This document shows positions 35,119-43,104 of a stretch of 64,000 nt of DNA, in pieces. The DNA lies in assembly GCF_900696085.1 (NCBI RefSeq), contig NZ_CAADFC020000033.1, positions 62,001-126,000 on the forward strand. Reading direction: 5' to 3'. Source of the stretch: Bradyrhizobium ivorense. Lineage in GTDB: Bacteria; Pseudomonadota; Alphaproteobacteria; Rhizobiales; Xanthobacteraceae. A program made the position numbers and the translations under genes. The notes beneath the pieces were generated by a model. It saw nothing but the letters and a program-made list of their open reading frames with translations, had not been told where the DNA came from and ran no database searches. Position 1 is the stretch's first letter. Each line of letters begins with the position of its first letter.

Positions 35119-35913
35119 TCAACGTCCCCTGAACACCGGCTTGCGCCGTTCGATCACGGCAGCAAGGCCCTCGCGCGCATCCGCCATGCCGGAGAGTTCG
35201 GCGACGGTGCGCGCCTCTTCCGACAGGCATTGCTCGATGCTGGTGCCGGTGCCGGCCCAGACCAAGCGCTTGGTGGCCGCGAGCGCCTTCGGCGCGCCAG
35301 CCGCCAGCTCACGCGCCAGCGCCAGCGATGCCTCGGCGAGCTCGGCATCGGGAACGACCTTGGTGACGATCCCCATCTGCAGCGCATCGGCCGCTGATAT
35401 CACCGGATTGGTCAACAGGATCGACATCGCACGCCGCAACCCGACCAGCCGCGACAGCGTCACGGATACGCCGGCATCCGGCGCCATCGCCACCCGCGTC
35501 GCGCCAGCCAGGAACTTTGCGGATTCCGCTGCGATCACGATATCGGAAGCGCAGACCAGTCCAAACCCGCCGCCGCCGGCCGCAAAGCCCTGCACCGACG
35601 CGATCACGGGCGCTTCGAGCCGCAGCAGGCCGGTCACCGCATTCTGCAGATAGGCGGTGGCCTGGCGGATGTAGTCCGGCAGCTTCTCGCCCTTGGATGC
35701 AAAGGCACGCACGTCGCCGCCGGCGCAGAAGTTGGTACCCTCGCCGCTCAGCAGCACGACGCGCAGATCGGGGTGGCCGTGGCAGGCCATGATGGCGTCG
35801 CACAGCGCGCTCAGCAGTTCAACGCTCATGCCGTTGGCGGCATCGGGGCGATTGAGCCGCAACCGCGCGATACCGTCGGTGACGTCGAGCAGAACGGGTC
35901 CCTTGTCGATCAT
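35119..35913 (-). CDS. Enoyl-CoA hydratase/isomerase, PaaG-like
   Basis: A 264-residue crotonase-fold enzyme. The oxyanion-hole motifs FCAGGDVRAF and VQGFAAGGGGFGLVCASDI are present. The two Glu residues of ordinary hydratases are replaced (GGFGL instead of GCEL; VAMAPDAG around the second site), a pattern closer to PaaG-type isomerase/hydratases, which keep an Asp. It may therefore shift a double bond rather than simply add water. ATG 35913 starts 15 bp after the dioxygenase beta-subunit gene. The gene belongs to the Rieske operon. Confidence 0.85.
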   Translation of the reverse strand: MIDKGPVLLDVTDGIARLRLNRPDAANGMSVELLSALCDAIMACHGHPDLRVVLLSGEGTNFCAGGDVRAFASKGEKLPDYIRQATAYLQNAVTGLLRLEAPVIASVQGFAAGGGGFGLVCASDIVIAAESAKFLAGATRVAMAPDAGVSVTLSRLVGLRRAMSILLTNPVISAADALQMGIVTKVVPDAELAEASLALARELAAGAPKALAATKRLVWAGTGTSIEQCLSEEARTVAELSGMADAREGLAAVIERRKPVFRGR

Positions 35914-35928
35914 CGCGGCAGACCTTTC

Positions 35929-36423
35929 CTAGACCAGGAATGACAGCGTGTAGATTGCCTTGTCGTTGTTGACGAGCACGACCTTCTTGTAGGCCATCCG
36001 CAGCTCGCCATCGACATGGCGCAGGCGGTATTCATTGCGCGCGGCCCACAGCGTGTCGTCGCGCAGGCTGGATTCGAAGATCAGGCTATTGCTGGCGACC
36101 GCAAGGTCACCACCCGCCTGCTCGTCCATCAGCTCGATGTTGGAGACCAGCCGGCGCAGGTTCGATTGCGGCGTCTGGGTGAAATGCTTGCCGGTCATCA
36201 GTTGGCGAACGCGCAACGCGATCCGCGAGCGGTTGTCGTAGATGATCGACATCTGCCGTTCCGGATCGATATCGGCGCCGTTGGCCGGCACCCAGTAGAC
36301 GCCGTCGTCGGTCCAGAGTTTTTCCCAGGCCTCGTATTGGTGCTCGTCCTGCAGCCGCGCCTCGCGATAGAGGAACGTGGTGACCGCGCCCATCAGCGTG
36401 GCATTGCCCTCGCGCGACAGCAT
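35929..36423 (-). CDS. Aromatic-ring-hydroxylating dioxygenase beta subunit
   Basis: A 164-residue protein of the SnoaL-like small-subunit fold (cone shape, NTF2 superfamily). FLYREARLQDEHQYEAWEKL and WVPANGADIDPERQMSIIYD are typical of beta subunits of benzoate- or biphenyl-type dioxygenases. It has no metal site of its own and stabilises the alpha subunit in an (alpha-beta)n complex. Its ATG at 36423 overlaps the alpha-subunit stop (TGATG), so the two are coupled. Confidence 0.9.
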   Translation of the reverse strand: MLSREGNATLMGAVTTFLYREARLQDEHQYEAWEKLWTDDGVYWVPANGADIDPERQMSIIYDNRSRIALRVRQLMTGKHFTQTPQSNLRRLVSNIELMDEQAGGDLAVASNSLIFESSLRDDTLWAARNEYRLRHVDGELRMAYKKVVLVNNDKAIYTLSFLV

Positions 36424-37682
36424 CAGGCGGGCTCCATCAGCTTGCGATAGTGGCGCCAGATTCCGCGCGACGGCACCTCATCGGTGACGTGCCCGACCGT
36501 GAAGCCGAGCTCGTCGCGGCGCTCGCGTTTCTCGCCGCGGCCGAGGAAGATCCATTCCGGATTGCGCGCCAGCACGCCGCGGTGGCAGCGCTCGTACATC
36601 TCGGAATCATCGGCGAGCAGGAAACCGGCCGGGCCGACCGAACCCATGGTCTGCTGGCGCAGGCGGCGGTTCAGGTCCGGCGCGCCCTTGAACTGCAGCG
36701 CGGTGACGTGCTGGACGCTGTCGTCGACGCCGAGCGGCTGGATCACGAACATCTGGATCTCGGCGATGAACAGGTTCGGGAAGATCATCACATGCGGCGT
36801 GCCGTCGATCATGATCTGGCGTGCTGTGGTGTCGCCATAGGCGGCCTTCATCCGCGCGGTATAGTCCGGCAGCCGCTCCTCGCTGGTGCCGAACCAGCTC
36901 ATCGGTTGATCGCGCTTGCGGAACTCCGGCCGCAGATCGATTTCGGTGTGGCCGCCGCCGTAGTCCCGCGTCAGCGCGCTCGATGCGCCGCCATAGAGCT
37001 TGCCGATCATGCTGTCGGCGACGCCGAAGATCGAGGTGTGAACGAAGGCCGGGTGATAGCCGTCGCACTCGTTCTCGAGGATGAACTTCCAGTTCGCCTT
37101 GACGCGATGCTTGAGGAAGCCCGCCGTGATCTCGACCTCGCCCTCCGGCGAAGTCCGCACCAGGCGATCGATGGTCTCGGCGGCGCCGCCGAGGTGTTCC
37201 TTCAGCGTCGGCCCATCGGCCGCGAACGAACCAAACACGAAGCCGCGATAGGACTCGACCCGCGTCACCCGCCCGAGCGCGAGATCGGCCTTGTCCTGCC
37301 CCTCATAACCATCCGGAAAGGCATAACCGACCAGCCTGCCATCATTGGCAAATGTCCAGGAGTGGAAGGGACAGGTGAAGGAGCGCGCATTGCCGCGGTC
37401 GTAGGAACAGACCTGGTTGCCACGGTGCGAGCAGCGGTTGAGCAACAGGTTGATCCTGCCCTGCTCGTCGCGGGTCATGATGACCGACTGCGGGCCGATC
37501 GACTTGACCACGTAGTCGTTGGCGTTGGGCACCTCGGTCTCGTGACCGACATAGACCCAGGTGCGGTACCAGATGTTCTGCAGTTCGGCCTCGAAGATCG
37601 CGGGATCGGTGTACAGCGAGCCGTGCACCCGGTCTGGCCGGATCAGCTCGCTCCACTGCGACGCGCGCGGCATGACGTTCAT
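36423..37682 (-). CDS. Rieske aromatic-ring-hydroxylating dioxygenase alpha subunit
   Basis: A 419-residue catalytic subunit that uses O2 and electrons to add two oxygens to an aromatic ring. The [2Fe-2S] ligands are C84, H86, C104 and H107 (CSHRG and CPFHSW). The mononuclear iron site is D207 with H210 and H215 (ENECDGYHPAFVH), with D358 or D359 as the likely third ligand. It resembles benzoate/anthranilate-type enzymes. ATG 37682 is the first gene of a six-gene minus-strand operon with a predicted TetR site at 37740-37769. No ferredoxin or reductase gene is nearby, so its electron donor must be elsewhere. Confidence 0.9.
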   Translation of the reverse strand: MNVMPRASQWSELIRPDRVHGSLYTDPAIFEAELQNIWYRTWVYVGHETEVPNANDYVVKSIGPQSVIMTRDEQGRINLLLNRCSHRGNQVCSYDRGNARSFTCPFHSWTFANDGRLVGYAFPDGYEGQDKADLALGRVTRVESYRGFVFGSFAADGPTLKEHLGGAAETIDRLVRTSPEGEVEITAGFLKHRVKANWKFILENECDGYHPAFVHTSIFGVADSMIGKLYGGASSALTRDYGGGHTEIDLRPEFRKRDQPMSWFGTSEERLPDYTARMKAAYGDTTARQIMIDGTPHVMIFPNLFIAEIQMFVIQPLGVDDSVQHVTALQFKGAPDLNRRLRQQTMGSVGPAGFLLADDSEMYERCHRGVLARNPEWIFLGRGEKRERRDELGFTVGHVTDEVPSRGIWRHYRKLMEPA

Positions 37683-37739
37683 TTCCAGGACCTCCCGCGG
37701 CTCGACCCTCGTCCCGCAGCTCTGCTGCCGGCTTGCACA

Positions 37740-37769
37740 ATAATAATCCGAACGACCGTTTAAATAATA
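37740..37769 (-). promoter_or_regulatory. Putative TetR operator, site 2
   Basis: 30-bp AT-rich element 57 bp upstream of the Rieske alpha-subunit start. Its core in plus-strand reading is AATCCGAACGACCGTTTAAA, with a perfect AACG-AC-CGTT inverted repeat. It matches 23 of 30 positions with the element before the FAD oxidoreductase (23814-23843) when both are read in the direction of their genes. The local TetR regulator is the obvious candidate to bind both. Confidence 0.6.
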
Positions 37770-38060
37770 GCACGCTCTGTCCCAACTGCAAGTCCCATGT
37801 TCGAAGGCTGGAACTCACCCCGGATCGGCTGACGGGAATTCATGCCAGCTGTTATGGCGGGAAAATGCCGTGCTTCGGCTTCGCTCATTCCCACCGGACC
37901 CGCGGGCATGACTTCCGATGAAATCGAAGACGAATTGGGTCGTCGCGCGCTCCCGGGAATTTCGACCTTGAGCCAATGAACCTCAACGCGCGAAATGACG
38001 AGATCGCGGAATTCGCGATCCGTCGCCGCATTGTCGGCGCGCAGTAGCTGAAGCAGCTAA
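37770..38060. other. Gene-free gap
   Basis: Between the Rieske promoter and the dispersed repeat no convincing gene, RNA or terminator was seen. A 62-codon open frame at about 37733-37921 overlaps the operator, has no ribosome site, and resembles no known family, so it is treated as chance. Confidence 0.5.
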
Positions 38061-38160
38061 AGCATGATCCGGAAAAGTGTGAAGCGGTTTTCCGAAAAGA
38101 TCATGCTCAAACAAAGAGCTAAAGCGCGATGACGCTTCGACCCGATCTCATCGCGCTTTA
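38061..38160. repeat. Dispersed REP-like element, family 2, copy 1
   Basis: A 100-bp element starting AGCATGATCCGGAAAAGTG and ending ATCTCATCGCGCTTTA. It has two internal hairpins: AGCATGATC...GATCATGCT, and AAAGCGCGATGA...TCATCGCGCTTT. The same element occurs in inverted orientation at 55847-55946. The last bases supply the TAA stop codon of the racemase-like gene on the minus strand. Confidence 0.8.
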
Positions 38161-39270
38161 GGGCTCCGGCGAAATGCCCCAATCGGCGAGGGCCTGACGG
38201 TTGTCGCGCCCCGGTGACGGCGGTCGCGTGTGAAGCTCAGACGGCGTACGTGAAAACCGCGGCGCGGGGCTCGGGTGACGTACGCCGTCGAACATGGTGT
38301 AGGCGTCTCGCGCCTTCATCTGCGGATGCGAAGGGGCCTCGTCGATCGTCAATACCGGCGCGAGACAGGCGTCGCGCCCCATCGCAGCCGCGACCCATTC
38401 GTCGCGCGTGCGGCCGGCGAATATTTCGGCAAAGCGCCGACGCGTCTGCGGCCAGGATGCGCGCTCGTTCTGGTTCGGGAGTTCCTCTGGCCTCAGCCCC
38501 ATCACTTTCAACAGATTGGCATAGAAGTGCGGTTCGATCGCGCCGACGGCAATGAACCTGCCGTCCTTGGTCGCATAGCTGCCATAGAAGGGAGCGCCGC
38601 CATCGACGATGTTGTCGGCGCGCTGCTCGGTCCAACTGCCCTGCTGACGGAACGCCTGGAACGCCGACATCAGATGCGTCACGCCGTCGATCATGGCGAC
38701 GTCGATCGTTTGCCCTTTGCCCGATTGCCTCGCTTCCATGGCCGCGGCAAGAAGGCCGACGGTCAGATAGAGCGCGCCGCCGCCGAGATCGGCAACCAGA
38801 TTGAGCGGTGGCGGCGGCGGACGGTCCGCCTCACCCAGGCAATGCAACGCGCCGGTCAGCGCGAGGTAATTGATGTCATGCCCTGCCTCCTGCGACATCG
38901 GACCTTGCTGCCCCCAGCCGGTCATGCGTGCATAGACCAGACGCGGGTTGATGGCATGGCAAGGATCCGGCCCAAGCCCGAGCCGCTCCATCACCGAAGG
39001 CCGGAAACCCTCGATCAGCGCATCAGCCTGCGCGACGAGCTGCAGCACCGTCGCGACGCCCTGCGGCTGCTTGAGATCGAGCGCGACCGAACGCTTGTTG
39101 CGGTTGTAGAAATCGAACTGCGCCGGCAGTTCCGGCTGGACGCCTTGCCGGGGAAGGCGATCGATCCGCAGAACGTCGGCGCCGAGATCGCCGAGCAACG
39201 CACCGGCAAAGGGAGCTGGGCCAATTCCGCCCATTTCGACGATACGAAAGCCGTGCAACGGTCCGGTCAA
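38158..39270 (-). CDS. CoA-transferase family III, alpha-methylacyl-CoA racemase-like
   Basis: A 370-residue CaiB/BaiF-fold protein. GHDINYLALTGAL, the signature around the catalytic Asp of alpha-methylacyl-CoA racemases, is present, as is the N-terminal FAGALLGDLGADVLRID. It would epimerise 2-methylacyl-CoA esters so that stereospecific acyl-CoA dehydrogenases can act. The start is TTG 39270, supported by AGGAG 8 bp upstream; no in-frame ATG gives a full N-terminus. The TAA stop lies inside a dispersed repeat, so the C-terminal end (WGISPEP) may have been altered by insertion. It is the last gene of the operon led by the AliA-like ligase. Confidence 0.82.
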   Translation of the reverse strand: MTGPLHGFRIVEMGGIGPAPFAGALLGDLGADVLRIDRLPRQGVQPELPAQFDFYNRNKRSVALDLKQPQGVATVLQLVAQADALIEGFRPSVMERLGLGPDPCHAINPRLVYARMTGWGQQGPMSQEAGHDINYLALTGALHCLGEADRPPPPPLNLVADLGGGALYLTVGLLAAAMEARQSGKGQTIDVAMIDGVTHLMSAFQAFRQQGSWTEQRADNIVDGGAPFYGSYATKDGRFIAVGAIEPHFYANLLKVMGLRPEELPNQNERASWPQTRRRFAEIFAGRTRDEWVAAAMGRDACLAPVLTIDEAPSHPQMKARDAYTMFDGVRHPSPAPRFSRTPSELHTRPPSPGRDNRQALADWGISPEP

Positions 39271-39296
39271 GACGGCATCTCCTCTGATCGGAAACC

Positions 39297-39983
39297 TCAG
39301 CGGTGAAAACGCACAACGTCCTCGATCGGGGACCGGTCGACGCGCGCCGCGTTGGCCTTGACGTCGAGGTCCTCGTAGCCGAACGAGATGCCGAACAGCA
39401 GTTTCTGACTGTGGGGAATTCCGAGCTGCTCGCGGACAATATCGGGAAACAATCCGAGTGCGCCTTGCGCGCAGGAGGCGATGCCGCGGGCGGTGAGCGC
39501 CAGCATCAGGGTTTGCGCATACATGCCGATATCGGTCGCCTCACGCGTATCGAACGGCGCGGGCATGAAGATGAAGACGGCATGGGGCGCATCGAAGAAT
39601 GCGTGGTTACGAACATAGGCCAGCTTGCGCCCAACCCGATCGCTCCGCGCCACACCCATCGCGCCATAGAGCGCCTGCGCTGCGCCGACCTGCCGTTCCC
39701 GATAGACCCCGGTGAACTTGCCGTCGGCCGGCCAGTCCGGCTTGATCGGCTCATCGCGCATGCCCGCGGCCACCAGTGCCTCTCGAAGCCGCGAGAGCGT
39801 CTCGCCCGACACGACGTGAGGGAACCATGGTTGCACGTTGCAATTCGACGGCGCCCACTGCGCCAGCGCAAACACCTCGCGAAGGATCGGAACAGGCACC
39901 TCGCACGAAAGGAATCCACGCACCGAACGGCGCCTGCGGATAGCCTCATCGACACTCATCGCGGGGCGCTCCGACATGTTCAT
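39297..39983 (-). CDS. Nitroreductase-family FMN oxidoreductase
   Basis: A 228-residue FMN flavoprotein. The family opening RRRRSVRGFL, the FMN loop AQWAPSNCNVQPW and the C-terminal QLGIPHSQKLLFGISFGYED are visible. Members reduce nitro groups, quinones or enones with NAD(P)H; some act on ring compounds. ATG 39983 overlaps the upstream kinase stop (ATGA), so it is part of the operon. In an alicyclic-acid pathway it could reduce or oxidise a conjugated ring intermediate, but no substrate can be assigned. Confidence 0.82.
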   Translation of the reverse strand: MNMSERPAMSVDEAIRRRRSVRGFLSCEVPVPILREVFALAQWAPSNCNVQPWFPHVVSGETLSRLREALVAAGMRDEPIKPDWPADGKFTGVYRERQVGAAQALYGAMGVARSDRVGRKLAYVRNHAFFDAPHAVFIFMPAPFDTREATDIGMYAQTLMLALTARGIASCAQGALGLFPDIVREQLGIPHSQKLLFGISFGYEDLDVKANAARVDRSPIEDVVRFHR

Positions 39984-41020
39984 GGCTCGCCCTCGATCAA
40001 GGCCATGCCCCGCGTCGCATAGGCACGCGCGAGCCGGCGCCCCACATTCGCGGCATCAGGTAGCGTGTTGTTACCGAGTTCGCCGCGGGCCGCGACGCCG
40101 GCGCTACCGACCGCACCGCGGAACATCGCGAAGACCTGGTGAAACACCGTCAGCCGTTCGGTCGCCGCCGCGCAGTCGTAATAGCGGCCGAGATAGTCGT
40201 GTTCGCTTGGTATTCCCATCTGCTCGAGCGGCAGACCGAGCAAGCCGCCGTTTTCGTCGGGCGCCATGCGCCACGCCTGGCTGTTGAACGCGAGATCGAC
40301 CAGCGGGTGGCCCAGGGTCGACAGCTCCCAATCGAGCACGCCGATGACGTGCGGTTCGGTCGGATGAAACACGAGATTCGCCATCCGGAAGTCCCCGTGG
40401 CATAGCGCAAGGCTATCGCTTTCGGGCACACGCGCCGACAGCCACCGCACCATCCGGTCGAGCTCCGGATTGTCGTCGTCGCCGCGGCGATACTCGGCCC
40501 ACAGCCTGGACCAGCGATTAAGCTGGCGGGCGAAATAGTTCCCGGGCTTGCCAAAATCGCCGAGTCCGAGCGCGCGATAGTCGAGCCGGTGGAGCGCGGC
40601 CAGTGTTTCACTCATTGACCGATAGCAGGCCGCGCGCTCCTCGGGCGCCAGTCCAGGTAGCGCGTAGTCGTAGATGACACGTCCCTTCAGCCATTCCATG
40701 AGATAGAACGGCGTTCCTAGCACCTCGCGCTCCTCGCAATAGCGATAGGGCGTCGGCGTCGGAACGGCACTTCGCTGCAGGGCCGTAAGGACCCGATATT
40801 CGCGGTCAATGGCGTGAGCCGACGGCATCAGCACGTTGTTCGGCTGCTTGCGCAGAACCGCCTGCCAATCGCCGCGCGTCACGAAATAGGTGGGATTCGA
40901 CATCCCGCCGCTGGTCCGCGTCACGCGCGTCTCGGCGCTGCCGCCGAGCCAGTCCTTCAGGTATGCGTCGAGCCGACGAAGGTCGAAATCCACATCGCCG
41001 TCGCTCGCCTGTCCGTTCAT
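39980..41020 (-). CDS. Aminoglycoside-phosphotransferase-fold kinase, ACAD10/11-like
   Basis: A 346-residue protein of the APH kinase fold. The catalytic loop LCHGDFRMANLVFH and the metal-binding VLDWELSTLGHP are intact. Bacterial members are commonly encoded beside acyl-CoA dehydrogenases and match the kinase half of animal ACAD10/11, which act on 4-hydroxyacyl-CoA by phosphorylation. ATG 41020 follows the acyl-CoA dehydrogenase stop by 5 bp; the longer frame is overlap. This pairing suggests removal of a hydroxyl group from a hydroxyacyl-CoA by phosphorylation and elimination. The substrate is inferred from that analogy only. Confidence 0.85.
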   Translation of the reverse strand: MNGQASDGDVDFDLRRLDAYLKDWLGGSAETRVTRTSGGMSNPTYFVTRGDWQAVLRKQPNNVLMPSAHAIDREYRVLTALQRSAVPTPTPYRYCEEREVLGTPFYLMEWLKGRVIYDYALPGLAPEERAACYRSMSETLAALHRLDYRALGLGDFGKPGNYFARQLNRWSRLWAEYRRGDDDNPELDRMVRWLSARVPESDSLALCHGDFRMANLVFHPTEPHVIGVLDWELSTLGHPLVDLAFNSQAWRMAPDENGGLLGLPLEQMGIPSEHDYLGRYYDCAAATERLTVFHQVFAMFRGAVGSAGVAARGELGNNTLPDAANVGRRLARAYATRGMALIEGEP

Positions 41021-41025
41021 TGCAA

Positions 41026-42270
41026 TCAGCTCGCGCTCTTGCCGCTGAAGCCGAACAGATATTGCGCGACTCGGCGCATCTGCACCTCCTCGGTTCCCTC
41101 CGTGATGCGGTAGCGGCGGTGATGGCGATAGATGTGCTCGAACGGCATGGCGCGGCTGTAGCCCATGCCGCCATGCACCTGCATCGCGCGGTCCGCGGCC
41201 TCGCAACAGAGCCGGTTGGCACGGAAGTTACAGATCGACACCATGTCGCTAATGGTCAGCGGGTTCTGGCGATCCATCTGCCAAGCGGTGCGGAAGATGA
41301 AGTTGCGCAGCAACTGATAGTCGGCCCAGAGCTCGACCAGCGGAAACTGCACGGCCTGCTTCTTGGCGAGCGGCTCGCCGAACGCGACCCGCGATCTCGC
41401 GTATTTGACGGCCTCCTGGATGCAGTAGCGCGCGGCGCCGGCACTGGCCGCGGCCTGGCGAATGCGGTTCTCGTGCACGAAACGTTGCGCGACGACGAGG
41501 CCCTCGCCCTCGCGGTGCAGGATCGCGCTGTCGGGTACCCGCACATCGACGAGCTCCGTCTCCGCGTGATCGCTCGGCATGTTGAAGGTCCAGTGATTGT
41601 AGAGCACGTTGTGGCCGGGCGTATTGGTCGGCACGATGAACGCGGTGATGCCCTTGGCCTCACCCGGCTTGCCCGAAGTGCGCGCGAACACCAGATTGGC
41701 GTGCGCGCGGGCCACCTGGCTGTTCCAGCGCTTGCGGCCGTTGATGACCCAGTGATTGCCGTCGCGCACGCCGGTGGTCTCAAGCCAGGTCGCGTCGCTG
41801 CCATGCCCCGGCTCGGTCAAGCCGAACGAGAGATGCTTCTTTCCGGTGATGATACCCTCGATATAGGTTTTCTGCTCCTCAGTCCCATAATCGGCGAGCG
41901 CCGGGATGATCGGAAAATTGCCGACGATCGAGGATTCGTCTTGCAGATCGTTGTGCAGGCCGAGGCCCTTGGCCGCCAGATGCTCGCGGATCGCGGCGAT
42001 CGCGAGATTCGAGGCGCTCTGCCCGCCGCATGATTTCGGCAGGCCGTAGCGCAGATGCCCGGCCTTGTCGGCGCGGCGCTCCATCTCGCCGATCACCGCC
42101 CGCCATTCGTCACGCGGTCGGCCGTCATTGTCCCAGTCGGTGCGGGCGTTCTCGCGGCGGTGATCGAAGAACTGGATGTTGTCGCGCTCGAGCGGCTTGA
42201 TCTCCGCCTCGATGAACGCGTCGAGCTCGGCGAGCTTGTCGGTGATCTCCTTCGGGAGTTCGAAATCCAT
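41026..42270 (-). CDS. Acyl-CoA dehydrogenase, ACAD10/11-like
   Basis: A 414-residue acyl-CoA dehydrogenase family flavoprotein. Motifs include HLSFGLTEPGHGSDATWLET and MQVHGGMGYSRAMPFEHIYR, and it keeps the classical catalytic Glu in YRITEGTEEVQ, unlike the other four such enzymes here. Its large insertion and association with the adjacent APH-type kinase match the ACAD10/11 pairing. ATG 42270 has AAGGAAA upstream; the longer open frame from 42870 is overlap. It lies between an SDR and the kinase in the ligase operon. Confidence 0.88.
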   Translation of the reverse strand: MDFELPKEITDKLAELDAFIEAEIKPLERDNIQFFDHRRENARTDWDNDGRPRDEWRAVIGEMERRADKAGHLRYGLPKSCGGQSASNLAIAAIREHLAAKGLGLHNDLQDESSIVGNFPIIPALADYGTEEQKTYIEGIITGKKHLSFGLTEPGHGSDATWLETTGVRDGNHWVINGRKRWNSQVARAHANLVFARTSGKPGEAKGITAFIVPTNTPGHNVLYNHWTFNMPSDHAETELVDVRVPDSAILHREGEGLVVAQRFVHENRIRQAAASAGAARYCIQEAVKYARSRVAFGEPLAKKQAVQFPLVELWADYQLLRNFIFRTAWQMDRQNPLTISDMVSICNFRANRLCCEAADRAMQVHGGMGYSRAMPFEHIYRHHRRYRITEGTEEVQMRRVAQYLFGFSGKSAS

Positions 42271-42308
42271 GGCACATTTCCTTTGTTCTTGTTGAGCTGC
42301 CCGCCCTG

Positions 42309-43094
42309 CTAGAGCGCGATCCGGCCATAGGGATGGGTGCTGCTGACGCCGCCATCGACCGACAGCAACTGACCATCGACATAGGAGGAATCGTCGCTCG
42401 CCAGGAACGCCGCCGCAGCCGCGATCTCCTCGGAGCGCCCGGGGCGCTTCAGCGGCGTGACGTGCCCGAGCTTGGATTCGATGCCTCGCGCGCGAGCATC
42501 TTCGAACACTTTGCGGGTCAGCTGTGTCTCGACGAGCCCGGGCAGCACCGCATTGACGCGCACGCCGGTGCCAGCGAAGGCATTCGCGGCGGTCTGCGCC
42601 AGATTGTTCACCGCCGCCTTGCTCGCGCTGTAGGAGATCGCACCCGCGTTGGCGCGCAGCGACGCCGCGGACGAGGTCAGGATGATCGAACCATAGCCCT
42701 GCGTCGTCATGTGGCGACCAGCGTATTTGATGGCGAGGAAGCAACTGATCGTGTTGATGCGATAGACCTCGGACCATTCCTCGACCGTTTGTTCCAGCAA
42801 CGGCGTATTGGTCCCGGTGACGCCGATATTGGCGAAGAAGACCTCCAGCCCGCCGAACTCGGACACACATCGCGAAACGATCGCGGCCACGTTCTCCTCG
42901 ACCGCGGCGTCCGTGATCATGGCAGAAGCGACGCCACCCTCGCCCCGAATCGTCGATGCGGTCTCCTCGGTATTCCCGGCGCGGCCGACCACCAGAACGG
43001 ACGCGCCTTCACGCGCAAAGCGAATGGCGCTGGCGCGGCCGATCCCGCTTCCACCGCCGGTGACAACCGCGCGCTTGCCTTCGAGCCGCTTCAT
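42309..43094 (-). CDS. Short-chain dehydrogenase/reductase (SDR)
   Basis: A 261-residue SDR. The cofactor motif is TGGGSGIGRAS (about 12-22) and the active site is LTSSAASLRANAGAISYSAS with Lys next. The usual NNAG is replaced by ANIG (VFFANIGVTG), a minor but visible departure that affects the central strand. ATG 43094 has AGGAG upstream. It is 10 bp downstream of another SDR in the AliA-like operon. It probably oxidises a hydroxyacyl-CoA or a ring alcohol. Confidence 0.85.
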   Translation of the reverse strand: MKRLEGKRAVVTGGGSGIGRASAIRFAREGASVLVVGRAGNTEETASTIRGEGGVASAMITDAAVEENVAAIVSRCVSEFGGLEVFFANIGVTGTNTPLLEQTVEEWSEVYRINTISCFLAIKYAGRHMTTQGYGSIILTSSAASLRANAGAISYSASKAAVNNLAQTAANAFAGTGVRVNAVLPGLVETQLTRKVFEDARARGIESKLGHVTPLKRPGRSEEIAAAAAFLASDDSSYVDGQLLSVDGGVSSTHPYGRIAL

Positions 43095-43104
43095 GCGCCT
43101 TCTC

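Noticed and set aside
37733..37921. 62-codon frame with a CPNC motif after the Rieske promoter
   Set aside because: Overlaps the predicted operator, has no ribosome site and only two cysteine pairs by chance; no family recognised.
38061..38160. Repeat considered as part of a CRISPR array or insertion sequence
   Set aside because: Only single copies 17.8 kb apart, no spacers, no transposase; it fits a REP-like element.
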